Positions 23,051-33,785 of a stretch of DNA of 64,000 bases are shown here, one piece after another. The stretch comes from Anagrus nilaparvatae. Taxonomy: Eukaryota; Arthropoda; Insecta; Hymenoptera; Mymaridae. The notes under the pieces are model-generated. The model was not told the DNA's origin, made no database searches, and saw only the letters and a program-made list of their open reading frames with translations. The stretch covers positions 21,386,501 through 21,450,500 of the forward strand of contig JAKSXM010000272.1 in NCBI GenBank assembly GCA_022575985.1, read 5' to 3'. A program made the position numbers and the translations under genes. Position 1 is the stretch's first letter, and each line of letters opens with the position of its first letter.

Positions 23051-23968
23051 TTAATGAATTTTTCTATGATATTTAAGATAATCCAGTCGAATAAATGCTT
23101 TATTACAATCTTGACATTTATATGGTTTTTCACCTGTATGTATTCTTTTATGTAGTGATAAATGATTTGATGTACTAAATTCTTTTTTACATTCATTACA
23201 TTTATAAGGCTTCTCTCCAGTATGAGTAAATGAGTGAGATTTTAGATGTTGTGATAATCTAAAGACCTTATTGCATATTTCACACTTGTAGGACTTTTCT
23301 CCTGTATGAATTTTCATGTGATCTTTTAAAGCACTACCATTTGTAAAGCCGCTATCACATACTTTACACTTATAAGGCAATTCACCCGCGTGAGATCTCA
23401 TGTGAATTACAAAATGAGGAGATTGACGAAAAGACTTTTCACATATATCGCATTTGAATGGTTTTTCACCTGTATGAGTTCTATTGTGCAATCTAAGACC
23501 AGCAGATTGAGCAAAGGTTTTCTCACAATTATCACATTTATATGGTTTTTCTCCAGTATGAATTCTTAGATGGCCTTTGAGATAATCTAACCGAGCAAAA
23601 GATTTATCACATTCTGTACACTTGTAAGGCTTCTCACCAGTATGTATTCTTTTGTGAGATAAAAGGCCGCTAGAATCAGCAAAAAGTTTTCCACAAAGAC
23701 CACATTCATAAGGTTTTTCTCCAGTATGAGTTCTTAAATGCCTTTTTAATGCATCCGAATAAGCAAATTTTGTTCCACACTCGTTACAGTTATAGGGCTT
23801 TTCTCCCGTATGAATTTTTTTATGTGTATTGAGATTACTTATTTGATTAAATTTTTTTCCACATTCTTCACATTCGTAAGGTTTTTCTCCTTTGTGAATA
23901 AGTTTATGGGTCTGAAAACCAGCGATACTTTTAAAATCTTTTTCACATTCTTCACAGTGATAAACCAT
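23051..23968 (-). CDS. C2H2 zinc-finger protein C1 (11 fingers)
   Basis: A single open frame of 305 codons starts at MVYHCEECEKDF, with A-rich bases before ATGG as a favourable start context. Eleven consecutive C-x2-C-x12-H-x3-H fingers are joined mostly by TGEKP linkers. The regularity predicts sequence-specific DNA binding in the nucleus, one finger per ~3 bases. No KRAB, ZAD, BTB or SET domain is seen in this exon. It is a paralogue of A1 and B1, nearly alignable in fingers 1-6 and 11, with fingers 7-10 more diverged. Its TAA stop lies in the target duplication of the adjacent element, and it lacks the final Leu shared by A1 and B1, so the C-terminus has been reset by the insertion. An exon further upstream cannot be excluded. 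Confidence 0.88.
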   Translation of the reverse strand: MVYHCEECEKDFKSIAGFQTHKLIHKGEKPYECEECGKKFNQISNLNTHKKIHTGEKPYNCNECGTKFAYSDALKRHLRTHTGEKPYECGLCGKLFADSSGLLSHKRIHTGEKPYKCTECDKSFARLDYLKGHLRIHTGEKPYKCDNCEKTFAQSAGLRLHNRTHTGEKPFKCDICEKSFRQSPHFVIHMRSHAGELPYKCKVCDSGFTNGSALKDHMKIHTGEKSYKCEICNKVFRLSQHLKSHSFTHTGEKPYKCNECKKEFSTSNHLSLHKRIHTGEKPYKCQDCNKAFIRLDYLKYHRKIH

Positions 23969-23989
23969 TTTTTTTTTTTTTTAGTACCC

Positions 23990-24480
23990 TGTTTCTTTTT
24001 CTGAAATAATTATTTTAAAATAAATTATCGTAACAATTAATTCTTGTTTGTATTTAAAGCTTATTAAACACTAATTAAAAAAATATTTTATTTTTGACAG
24101 AATGTGTATAAAAATATTATTTTAATTATTGATTAAAAGAATTAAATTAAAAAATCGCAAAATATATTACTTACGAACCTCGTGCTTAAGATTGTTTTAT
24201 TAAACTTTTAGCTAATTTTTAAATATTTAAAATAAAATGTTAAGCTAAAATTTAATTTATAAAAATACTTTTAAACACACAATTATAATAAAGCTTTAAC
24301 GAACTAAAAACTATGTATACTTTCTCAAGCATTAATAAAATACAAATAAAAAATTTTAAAACCAGCGTGGCTGCTCTGGTGGCTGCGTATAGTATCTCAT
24401 TTTAAACTTGATTTTAAATGGAGGTGGAATCATAAAACAAAATTAATATTTATATTTCAATCACAGATGTGCGTAATATG
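23990..24480. other. Upstream region of C1
   Basis: AT-rich with no clear core promoter. A small GC-rich patch at 24362-24400 is unexplained. Confidence 0.4.
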
Positions 24481-24553
24481 CGTATACACGGTCTTTGTGA
24501 AACAGAAGTAGACCGTGTATAAAATATTCGTTCACAAAGACCGTGTATAAACT
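24481..24553. repeat. Overlapping short hairpins
   Basis: tatacacggtctttgtgaa is followed by agaccgtgtata and then by ttcacaaagaccgtgtata. Two alternative stems can therefore form with the same left arm. Confidence 0.65.
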
Positions 24554-24929
24554 AAAATATATTTTTAGTTTTTGAAGGATTAGATAGGCAAAGCATATCA
24601 AAAGCATATAATATATATATATATATAGATATAAATATAATGACGCATATTTTTCACAAGTAGACGCTAAAAATTTGAATTTATTAGATTCAAAAGAATC
24701 CTATTAAGCTGTTTATTTTTTAAGTTTTTTTTTTATAACTTCTAAAATATTAGACCCGATTTAAAACCTATAAAGGAGTTTAGAGCCTTTAGAGTGATCA
24801 ATTAACCCCCTTTCCAAAAAATCATTGAATCCAGCGAATCTATTTATTTTTTTCCTTTGTCTTATTTTACCTGAAAATATTATTATGAAAAAAATCATCG
24901 AATTTCTTAACTAATCACAATTTCCCTAT

Positions 24930-25260
24930 TCATATCAAGCTTTAGGGTGTTTGGTTACTGGTCGTCATGAGATTTGTTCTACCATAGATTTTTTGGGTCG
25001 CTGATCACGAAAATTAGGGTTTTTTCCGGAAGATATTTGCGGAACACCCTTAAATTTGCAAACCCTCAAAAAGGGGTATTTTTTATATATTCGCATGTTA
25101 AGTGTCTAAATTTGGCCCACATAGGTTTATTTAGGTAACTGATTAAGAATTTAGGAGATTTTCAAATGGAAAATTAATATTTCACCCATAAATTAGCAAA
25201 AACGAAAACAAAATTTCTGGATTCTGTGTCAGCATTCGGCCAAAATTTCAGGGACAAGGT
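24930..25260 (-). repeat. Degenerate satellite-like fragment
   Basis: Contains 'ttttttgggtcgctgat', 'aaccctcaaaaaggggta' and 'atatattcgcat', the reverse orientation of the 5710-6110 units. The 'ggtcgctgat' core recurs in the 61-63 kb monomers. Confidence 0.5.
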
Positions 25261-25269
25261 TTTTTGTCA

Positions 25270-25960
25270 TTAAATGAAAATTCCAAAAATTCTGACTTGA
25301 TTTATGGATTCCTTGGAAAAAAATTATACTTAAATCTCTTTTTCAGACAAATTTCAGATATATTTTTGAAACGCTAAGCAAAAAAATAAATAAAAAACTA
25401 CAAAATTTATATTTTTTTTTACCAGGGTATTAGCATAGAATAATTACGCAGTAATATTATTCTATGGTATTAGTGGTTTATTTCAATAACAGCTCCTATA
25501 AATTATATTCAATTCGTTTACAAAAACATAAATAAAATTTCGAGTTTATCCGATAAAATCAGTTTTAAAAGTAAGAAATTAAATTCTTTCATTTTCGTTT
25601 ATTATTGTTATCATAAAAATTTTAAGTTCAAATGAACGCGATCACTGAGTAAACAGATTCGAATAAACTTACTTTGTATACGTAATGTAAATATTATATA
25701 ATAATATAATTTATTGGAATGACAAATAAAAGTAAGGCCTACAAGGAACTTATTATAAGTTTTATTTTAGTACAAGCATATAAAATAGTTGCGAGTGCAA
25801 AGTGGTGAAAATTACACACTGTTATACACTTTAAGAGTAAAAAGTATGGTTTATCATTTGAAAGTAAACATAAATTTTTCAATAAATAATAAAAAATTAT
25901 TGAATTTTCTGGTAAAAGTCTGAAATTTTTGAAAATTATTAGAATTAAATACCAAATAAA
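25270..25960. other. 5' region of the BTB gene
   Basis: AT-rich. No clear core promoter could be assigned. A small hairpin (catagaataatta / taatattattctatg) lies at ~25433-25467. Confidence 0.35.
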
Positions 25961-26995
25961 ATGTCATCAAATATTAATAAATTAAATGTTTGGAGCTGCG
26001 AACCCAATGAACTATCATGCTCATGTGAACTTAAGTGTCAAGTTTATAATCCAATTGAAAATCCTGCAACTTATTCTCAAAAAGTTCAACATCTTGTGGG
26101 CAATAAAAAATGGACATTTTATTTGATGTTCGAAGTTTATGAACACGTTAAATACACTGAATCTAGAATAAAATCGAAAATTAATTTATATTTAATAAAT
26201 GAATTTGATTCAGAACAAGAATTATTATTTCAAGAAGTCAATCTTTTCTATTTCGATAATTCAGGTTTTGTTAATTGTGTTAATTTTGAATTTGACGATT
26301 CTCACAAAAGAGGATTTTGTTTTCATGATGTTTTGTTACCAAACAGAAAATTTTTTTCAGTTTTTCAAATATTTTGCCGCATAATAGAAAAGGAAAGTAT
26401 TAATCTAGAAATACCAAAAGTTATTTCTGTTGGTTCAAATACTTGCTCAAAAATTGTTAAAAATGATGGCACAAAAATTCTCAAAAATTTTGAAGATTAC
26501 GAAAAATTATTAGAATCTGAATTTTTTTCGGATATAACATTAAAATTTAAAAACAATAAAGAAATAAAAGCTTGTAAAACTATTCTTGCAGCACGCAGCC
26601 CAGTTTTTTCAATTATTTTAACTGGTCAAGAAAATTTAAGAGAAATTGAAATTAATGACATTGATTATGAAATAATGATGATAGTATTGCGGTTTATTTA
26701 CTGTGAAAAAATTGATGATTTAGATTTAGATAAGACACTTTTAGTATTACAAGCTGCTAATAAATATGTTTTGCCAAAATTATTAAAAAAATGTGAAGAA
26801 ATTATTATGAAACTGGTGACACGTGAAAATGTTATAGAATTGGCTGTTTTATCTGAAGAGTATGATTTAAGATTTTTGAAAGAGTTTATTGTGGATTTTA
26901 TAGTTAAAAATTATAAAAAATTTATAAAAAATGATTTTTTAAAACTTAATTCTGATATTTTAGCTGATGTTATTACAAAAATTGGTTTAAAATAA
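25961..26995 (+). CDS. BTB/POZ protein with divergent MATH-like N-terminus (speckle-type POZ-like)
   Basis: A single exon of 344 codons. Residues ~182-285 form a BTB domain: SDITLKFKNNKEIKACKTIL, then AARSPVF, and later VLRFIYCEKIDDL, matching the usual 'SD-hAHK-iLaarSpvF...lryiY' pattern. Residues ~285-344 look like the following alpha-helical (BACK-like) segment. The first ~165 residues are hydrophobic/aromatic and beta-rich, placed where SPOP-type proteins carry a MATH domain, but I cannot confirm MATH by motif. Proteins of this class dimerise through BTB and recruit substrates to Cullin-3 ubiquitin ligases. The usual His of the 'AHK' motif is replaced (KACKTIL). AATAAA at ~27107 could serve as poly-A signal. 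It lies on the opposite strand to the zinc-finger cluster. Intronless copies of this type often expand in arthropods. Confidence 0.85.
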   Translation: MSSNINKLNVWSCEPNELSCSCELKCQVYNPIENPATYSQKVQHLVGNKKWTFYLMFEVYEHVKYTESRIKSKINLYLINEFDSEQELLFQEVNLFYFDNSGFVNCVNFEFDDSHKRGFCFHDVLLPNRKFFSVFQIFCRIIEKESINLEIPKVISVGSNTCSKIVKNDGTKILKNFEDYEKLLESEFFSDITLKFKNNKEIKACKTILAARSPVFSIILTGQENLREIEINDIDYEIMMIVLRFIYCEKIDDLDLDKTLLVLQAANKYVLPKLLKKCEEIIMKLVTRENVIELAVLSEEYDLRFLKEFIVDFIVKNYKKFIKNDFLKLNSDILADVITKIGLK

Positions 26996-26999
26996 AGTG

Positions 27000-27915
27000 G
27001 CGATTGATAATTAAATTTTTGCAGAAGTAAATCAGAAATTATTTTACAATTATAATTAAATTTTATATTTAAATATTTCTTTTCTATAAACGTTTAAATT
27101 TACATTAAATAAAATAATTAAATTGATCCAAAAATACTGTAATTAAAAAAAATTTTGTAATTTTATTGAATATCAAAAATTTTTATTTTTTTGTGAATTT
27201 CCAACGATTGGTGAAAAATAAAATTAGATTAATGTTGCAATTTTAATTAAGGTTTGAGAAAATTTTTGTTACAATCTTGGTCTTAGAAAATATTAAAATA
27301 AAAAAAAAATTATTACTGAATATTATTAAAAAATTATTGAATTCAGTAAATAATTTTAAAAAGGATGGGTTTTTAATAAAATTTTATTCATCATTTAAAT
27401 ATTTTGCTTTTATTATAATTTAACCTTTTAACGCAGTCCTATCCTTGTTAAGTTTAGTAATAAATTCTTAGAATAAATATTAGATTAAAAAATACACTAT
27501 AAAGAAATTTTTATCAATAATTATATATAATATTACGTTGAGTAACTTATATCTGCAATTTTAATGCGTGGATAAAACTTTGTCATTAAGTGTAGAATTT
27601 CATAAAACAATTTTATTTGCTTAAACCAAGTTGCTATACAGATAACTACTTTATTTTTAAATTTTTTAACAAAATAACTTTTTTTTTAATATTGAAATTT
27701 CATAAACTACAGTAATGCCTACTAAATATTTATGAAAAAATTGAAAATAATTTGATAATATATTTTTTATTTTTTGCCGCCTTTATACAATATACAAAGA
27801 AATTGAATGTGGATACTTAAAGAATCTTATTTATCAAAGGGTAATTTTACAGTAAAATTATATTATTAAGTTTATGTCAATAATTTTATTAAAAATTTAT
27901 CATAAATAATAAGAA
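27000..27915. other. Intergenic spacer between convergent BTB and zinc-finger D genes
   Basis: AT-rich; the two genes end toward each other here. No further feature seen. Confidence 0.5.
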
Positions 27916-27919
27916 TCAA

Positions 27920-28837
27920 TCAAATTCTTCTTAACAGAACACTGCATTTTTTAATTACCAAAATATTTTCAGATTTTTGTTTCTTGTTATGTAATTTTAA
28001 ATGTTCAATAAGACTTTTTTTTGACATAAATATTTTTTTACAACAATCGCATATAAAATGCTTATTTTTAGAGTGTAATTTCTTATGCTTTTTAAAGTCT
28101 TTTGAAATAGCAAAGGTTTTATGGCATATATCACATTCAAAAATTTTTTCACCAGCATGCCTTAGCATATGTTGCTTAAATTCAAATAAAATTCTAAAAG
28201 CTTTTCCACATATTTTACATTTGTGTGGTTTTTCGCCAGTGTGAATTCTTTTATGACTTATTAAAGGACTTGAATGGCTAAAAGATTTTCCACATTCTTG
28301 ACATTTATATGGTTTTTCCCCAGTGTGAACTCTTTCATGATATAATAAATGGTGCGATCTTGTGAAAGTTTTTCCACATTCTTTACATTTAAAAGGTTTT
28401 TCACCTGTGTGAATTCTTGTATGAGTTTTAAGACTAGTTGGCTGGCCGAATGTTTTTTCGCATATTTTACATTTGTAAGGTTTTTCACCAGTATGACTCA
28501 TTTGATGTCTTAACAGAAAACTTGGTTTAACAAAACCTCTGTCACAATTTTCACATTTATAAGGTTTTTCTTCAATATGCATAATTTTAATATGTACTGA
28601 TAAATCTCTTGAATCAGTAAAAGCTTTGCCACATTCTTTGCATTTATTCGGTTTTTCACCAGTATGAATTCGCCTATGAAAATCAAGATTACCTGACTGA
28701 CTAAAAGATTTTTTGCATATGTTACATTTAAAAGGCTTTTCCCCTGTATGAATTCTTAAATGCACTTCAAGAAAGACTTTACAGCTAAAATTTTTTCCGC
28801 ATTCATTGCATTTATTTTCGTTTTTGTGAATTTTCAT
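27920..28837 (-). CDS. C2H2 zinc-finger protein D, 5' end disrupted by a transposon
   Basis: An open frame of 305 codons from an internal Met encodes ten C2H2 fingers with TGEKP-type linkers, ending in a short basic tail. An eleventh finger (NYICKICKKDFTTSIDLDLH) lies in frame just upstream, but no ATG precedes it before a stop. The native start appears to be at 29167-29169: M-Q-E-N followed directly by VQLINSNYICKIC once the 234-bp element at 28924-29157 and one copy of its 8-bp target duplication are removed. As it stands, translation from the old ATG would run into the element and stop after ~22 codons. The gene is either inactivated or now starts internally. Its last fingers resemble fingers 19-20 of A2 and B2, so D may be the diverged partner of C1 in the same two-gene unit. 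Confidence 0.8.
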   Translation of the reverse strand: MKIHKNENKCNECGKNFSCKVFLEVHLRIHTGEKPFKCNICKKSFSQSGNLDFHRRIHTGEKPNKCKECGKAFTDSRDLSVHIKIMHIEEKPYKCENCDRGFVKPSFLLRHQMSHTGEKPYKCKICEKTFGQPTSLKTHTRIHTGEKPFKCKECGKTFTRSHHLLYHERVHTGEKPYKCQECGKSFSHSSPLISHKRIHTGEKPHKCKICGKAFRILFEFKQHMLRHAGEKIFECDICHKTFAISKDFKKHKKLHSKNKHFICDCCKKIFMSKKSLIEHLKLHNKKQKSENILVIKKCSVLLRRI

Positions 28838-28923
28838 GTGTAAATCAAGATCAATTGATGTTGTAAAATCTTTTTTACAAATTTTACAGATGTAGTTGCT
28901 GTTTATTAGCTGGACGTTTTCTT

Positions 28924-29157
28924 CATGGATACACTACTTATATGGATATCACATTCAAAAAAAAAATGTGGCTAATTTTAAAAAGAGAGGTCATATATGT
29001 TCCGACCTTTTATCTTTTTCTAATAGTAGGAGTAGGGAAAATATTCTTTTAAGTTAGTAAAGGATAGCGAGTCGGAACAAAATTTTGTAGCAGTAGTAAT
29101 TTCTCACTTATAGGTTCTTATAGAGGACGTTATATCCATATAAGTTGTGTATCCATG
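28924..29157. mobile_element. hAT-like MITE inserted between the start codon and body of zinc-finger D
   Basis: Ends CATGGATACACTACTTATA / its reverse complement (one mismatch), flanked by the exact 8-bp repeat GTTTTCTT (28916-28923 and 29158-29165). 234 bp, non-coding. Confidence 0.85.
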
Positions 29158-30586
29158 GTTTTCTTGCATTGTTATTCTTAATTTTTATAAAAAAAATTTG
29201 TCAATATTCTTCCTATAAAAGAAATAAAGTAGATAAATTTTTTGATTCTTATTTATTTTGTAAATTATATTGCTGATTGAATTTTGATTTTTTTTCGATT
29301 TTTGATTTATTTCTAAAACTAAACACTAAACACTATCGAAACACATAATGAGGTACTTTAAAATTTTAAAATATTCAAAAAATAAAATATGCTCGCTTGT
29401 AAAACGGAAAAATCGTTAAAATTTTAAACCAATGACTTTAAATTAATAAAATTTTTGAATTAAATTACCTTTTACACAAACTTACAGTAACTTTATAAAA
29501 CCAAAACAATTTTTAAAAACGTGCATGAATAAAACTATTAAATTGATAAAATGAGAAAACACAGAACGAATCCAACAATGGTTAAAAATATACTAAACTG
29601 AATTTTTTTTAATAAAAATTTTAACTATCAAACTAAATATAGTTTCTCCCAGTTTTTCATGCAGTGCTAGGACACAAACATTGTTAAGGCGTTGTTATTT
29701 CAAGAAAAACATATTGTTCTTCTTTCTCCAGTGTATTTTAGTATACCAAAACAACGACTGAGATAAATTTTGTGTCAAATCACTAAAATTATATAAATTC
29801 TTCTATTTCTTAAAATTGTACACATGTGCAAGATAATATGTTCAAAACGTTCAAGCAATATATGTAATTGGAACCATACATGTTTCAAATCTTGGATTAT
29901 CACCACAGGATAATGTTTAAGTTCTTAGAATAACAGATGTTAAAAACAGAATCTTATACTTTTGAATTTTTAAATAATTTATTCAATTGAATTTAATTAA
30001 AATGCAATATTTAAATAAATTTTATACCAACACGCTTGATAATTCAACATATTTTTTTGTTTAAATTATAGGTTTTCATTTCAGGGCTCAAACGTAGCAC
30101 AAATAGAAAATGCATTTAATATATTTATAATGATAAAATCTATTACAACTACTTTTTCAAAAAATTAATTTTTAGCTAGAATTTTCAATAGAGTTTTTAA
30201 AATTTGCTTAAAATATGCTAATTTTTTCTTATTTTCACTCACCTCAGTTTTAGACACATATTAAACATAATTTTTGCATCGGTATTAATGGATTAATTAT
30301 TTTTTGCAATTAATAAATCAAACCATTACTAAATTAATAATTTAAACTTTTTACATTATTTTGTACTCTAAAAATTATAATTAATATTTTTGTCACGTAG
30401 CCTCGTCTAGAATGCGCCTGTTATTCGCTGACAAAAAAAAATTTTTATTTAATAAAAGAATCAATTTTCAAATCGTAATTTTTTTTTTTTTTTTTATATA
30501 AATATATATTATTGTTCACAAAAAATTGATATAATCGTAAAAAAATGTTTTTAGCTTCAAATATGATAAGATCAAAATACACTTAA

Positions 30587-31112
30587 CCGACTATGACCCA
30601 ATCGTACATAGCTTGATTTTTGATATTTAAAGTGTTATTAGGGGTAAAAATGTATGCTTTTTCCCAATTTAACAATAATTTTTGCATGAAACCCCTTTAA
30701 AAAGGATAAAAATGAGGGTAAGAATAAATTTTTGGCCTTTTTTAAATTTATTATCCAAACCCCTTTGGCGGGGTTATGCATATAAGAAATGAAAATAATG
30801 TTTGTCTCTTTACTTTTTTCTCTCTTTTTGGTGTTAACGATCACTCTAAAGATTTATGGCCGAAAAATTATGAACATAGCATATTTATGTACTTAACGAT
30901 ATGCACTTAAGATTAGAAAAATAATTTAGATAATATAAAAAATAATCCAGAATGAATTTAAAAAAAGCCAAAAATTCATGTTTCCCCGTATGTTTACCCC
31001 TTTGGAAGGGGTTGTTAGTAAAACTATAAAAAATTGCTTAGAATAAAAAAAAATGTTTGTATTACAGTTTAGTTATCGAAAATCCAGCTATGTACGATTG
31101 GGTTATAATGGA
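30587..31112. mobile_element. TTAA-flanked foldback element (copy A orthologue)
   Basis: Terminal repeats contain CCCAATCGTACATAGC and its reverse complement, with TTAA at 30583-30586 and 31113-31116. The same element occupies the matching place in copy B (47538-48228), so it predates the segmental duplication. Confidence 0.75.
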
Positions 31113-31442
31113 TTAAACTATTTTAAAAATGAAACAAATTATTATTTTGTTAGCAGAATGTGACATAGCATACAATTTAATTATTATTAATGAATATCAT
31201 GAAATCTATCAGAATTTTAATTTTAGGAGCTTTATTTATTTTCAAAATTTTTGTCTTCTTAGATGGAAGAGGTCTATCATCTGGAAAAATTACCATAAAT
31301 TTCAAATTTATAAAATATTGGGCTCCATAATTTGTAAGGGCTCCTAATCCATAATTTGCAAGAATTAGCTTATGTAAATTAAAATTACTTTGAGATTGAA
31401 AAGATTTTCAGCATTATTTACTTTTCTCAAATCATTCTTCGC

Positions 31443-32363
31443 TTATAAGTGAATTTTTCGATGAGTTTTAAGATAATCTAATCTAATGAAAGCTGCCTTA
31501 CAGTCTTCGCATTTGTAAGGTTTTTCACCCGTGTGTGATCTATTATGAACAGTCAAAGTGCCCTTATGTCGAAAATTCATGTTGCATATTTTACATATGT
31601 AAGGTTTTTCTCCTGTATGACATTTTCTATGCTCTTGAAGAATGTATTCTCGGTTAAAAGTCTTACTGCATACTTCGCACTTGTAAGGCTTTTCGCCTGT
31701 GTGGATTCGCTGATGCATTTTATAATATTGAGGTGATTTAAAAGATTTATTGCAGGTCTTACACTTGTAAGGCTTTTCACCGGTATGAAATCTCTTATGC
31801 ATTATAAGATGGGGCAATTGACTAAAAGTTTGATCACATTCTTCACACTTGTAAGGTCTATCACCAGTGTGAGTCCTTTTATGCAATCTAAGACTAACTG
31901 AATGAGCAAAGGTTTTCTCACAATTATCACATTTAAATGGTTTTTCTCCAGTATGAATTCTTAGATGACTTTTGAGGTAATCTGCCCGAGCAAAAGATTT
32001 ATCACATTCTGTACACTTATAAGGCTTCTCACCAGTATGTATTCTTTTGTGAGATAAAAGGGCGCTAGAATCAGCAAAAAGTTTTCCACAAAGACCACAT
32101 TCATAAGGTTTTTCTCCAGTATGAGTTCTTAAATGCCTTTTTAATGTATCCGAATGAGCAAATTTTGTTCCACACTCCTTACATTGATAAGGCTTTTCTC
32201 CCGTATGAATTTTTGTATGTGTATTGAGATTACTTATTTGATTAAATTTTTTTCCACATTCTTCACATTCGTAAGGTTTTTCTCCTTTGTGAATAAGCTT
32301 ATGGGTCCGAAAACCAGCGAAACTACTAAAATCTTTTTCACATTCTTCACAGTGATAAACCAT
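31443..32363 (-). CDS. C2H2 zinc-finger protein A1 (11 fingers)
   Basis: The open frame runs from MVYHCEECEKDF; an upstream in-frame Met at 32396 would add 11 residues, but the C1 and B1 paralogues begin at this Met. Eleven tandem C2H2 fingers run the full length, linked by TGEKP or close variants (TGDRP after finger 6), ending HRKIHL. No effector domain is seen, so the role beyond nuclear DNA binding is unknown. It is ~90% identical to B1 in copy B. Differences include helix positions of fingers 5, 6, 7, 8 and 10. Order and spacing to A2 (~3.1 kb) match B1 and B2. Confidence 0.9.
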   Translation of the reverse strand: MVYHCEECEKDFSSFAGFRTHKLIHKGEKPYECEECGKKFNQISNLNTHTKIHTGEKPYQCKECGTKFAHSDTLKRHLRTHTGEKPYECGLCGKLFADSSALLSHKRIHTGEKPYKCTECDKSFARADYLKSHLRIHTGEKPFKCDNCEKTFAHSVSLRLHKRTHTGDRPYKCEECDQTFSQLPHLIMHKRFHTGEKPYKCKTCNKSFKSPQYYKMHQRIHTGEKPYKCEVCSKTFNREYILQEHRKCHTGEKPYICKICNMNFRHKGTLTVHNRSHTGEKPYKCEDCKAAFIRLDYLKTHRKIHL

Positions 32364-32677
32364 TTTTTTTTTAAGAGCTTGAAATTTATGCATCAACAGA
32401 ATTAATAAATTTTATTTAAGTATAGGTACACTGCTCTATCTGAAATTAAAATAATTAAATTAATAATATTAACTGTATGTTTATTCAAACTTCTAAAAAA
32501 AGATAAATCTCAACTTATTATGTTTAGATGCTCTTTTTTTAGAAAAGTCTTATTTTTCTTTAATTTGTTCAAACTTGTTAATATATTTCAAGTCAAAATT
32601 TTTTCAAAACAATTAAAACACTAAAATTATAATAATTAAAAAAAAATCCAAAAAATAAATTTATTATTACAAAGATC

Positions 32678-32903
32678 GATTTACACTGTCGTGGTTAACT
32701 TACCCAAATATTAACTTAATTAACAACGAGCAAATTGACAAAGACCCGTTTACACAGACAAAAAGTAAGCTTTTTGAGGTAAGTTGCTCAAAAAAAAATT
32801 AACATTTGTCAATGTGTTTATTTACATTACGTAAACGGGTTTTCATCAATTTGCTCGTGGTTAAATTAACATTTGGGAAAGTTAACCACTACTGGTGTAA
32901 ATC
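32678..32903. mobile_element. Foldback MITE, intact in copy A
   Basis: Ends GATTTACAC / GTGTAAATC with long inverted arms (gtggttaact, acgagcaaattga, gtttac). The copy-B version (starting ~50150) has lost its right half. Confidence 0.7.
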
Positions 32904-33448
32904 ACTAATTTTCGTTTTTAGGTTATGTGTACATAATAAACTTTGTTTTACCTGCGCAATTAAATCTTTGTGATTATTAATTTTAGAAACAAATGAAGGA
33001 ATTATTAATAATTAAATTTTATAGCTATTATATATCAATTAATTATAAAAATCTCGATAAAAATTATCTTTTACAGAATAAAATCTTAAATTGAGTTTTA
33101 ATCGATTAAAATTGATTCGATTAAAATTAATTAATTTAAAAATTAATTCTCCATAATGTTATATGAAACTAATTTTCTTTAATTATGGAGCAGAGATAAA
33201 CCAATATTAGGTACTATAAAAAAATTTCATTTACACTTACATAATTTTGTTCCAAAAGAAATTCTTTTTTGTTAATTAAAACGTGCGTTATGATTAATTT
33301 AGTATAAATAATACTTGTAGATATATACGTATTCAACATATTAGCTCAATTTATATATACCATTATACTTGTATAACTATTATACTTACTTTTTCCAAGA
33401 ATTTTTTTTAGAATTTAAAAATATGACGACAAACATATAATTTGACTC

Positions 33449-33745
33449 AGGCACTATTCAGAAAATTTTTTCGGGAGGGGACAAAAAATTTCGGAGGGGG
33501 CTAGGACCTAATAATGTTAAAATTAATGTTTTAAATTTCTTAAATATCACTGAAAATTTAATTTTTTCTTATTTTAAGTTGTTTATAAGAAATAATTGTT
33601 ATTAAAAAATTAAAAAAGTTTGAATTTAAGGTAAAAAATGTTTATATAAAAATTTAAATTTTAAAAAAATAAATTTAAAAAAAAAAATTCATTGGGGGGG
33701 GGCGATGGCCCCCTTGGCTCTTTCTGAATATGTGGATACGTGTCT
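33449..33745. mobile_element. AGGCAC-type foldback element (copy A orthologue)
   Basis: Ends AGGCACtattcagaa / ttctgaatatgtggatacgt plus GTCT, with G/C-rich subterminal runs. Present in both halves of the duplication (50801-51562 in B). Confidence 0.6.
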
Positions 33746-33785
33746 CTTGAAACATATTTATACAAAACTTAGGGTATAGGTACAT

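Noticed and set aside
24362..24440. Minus-strand mini-ORF ending ...RYYTQPPEQPRWF.
   Set aside because: 25 codons only, and no splice phase matching the PDE1 exon at 19274; could be chance.
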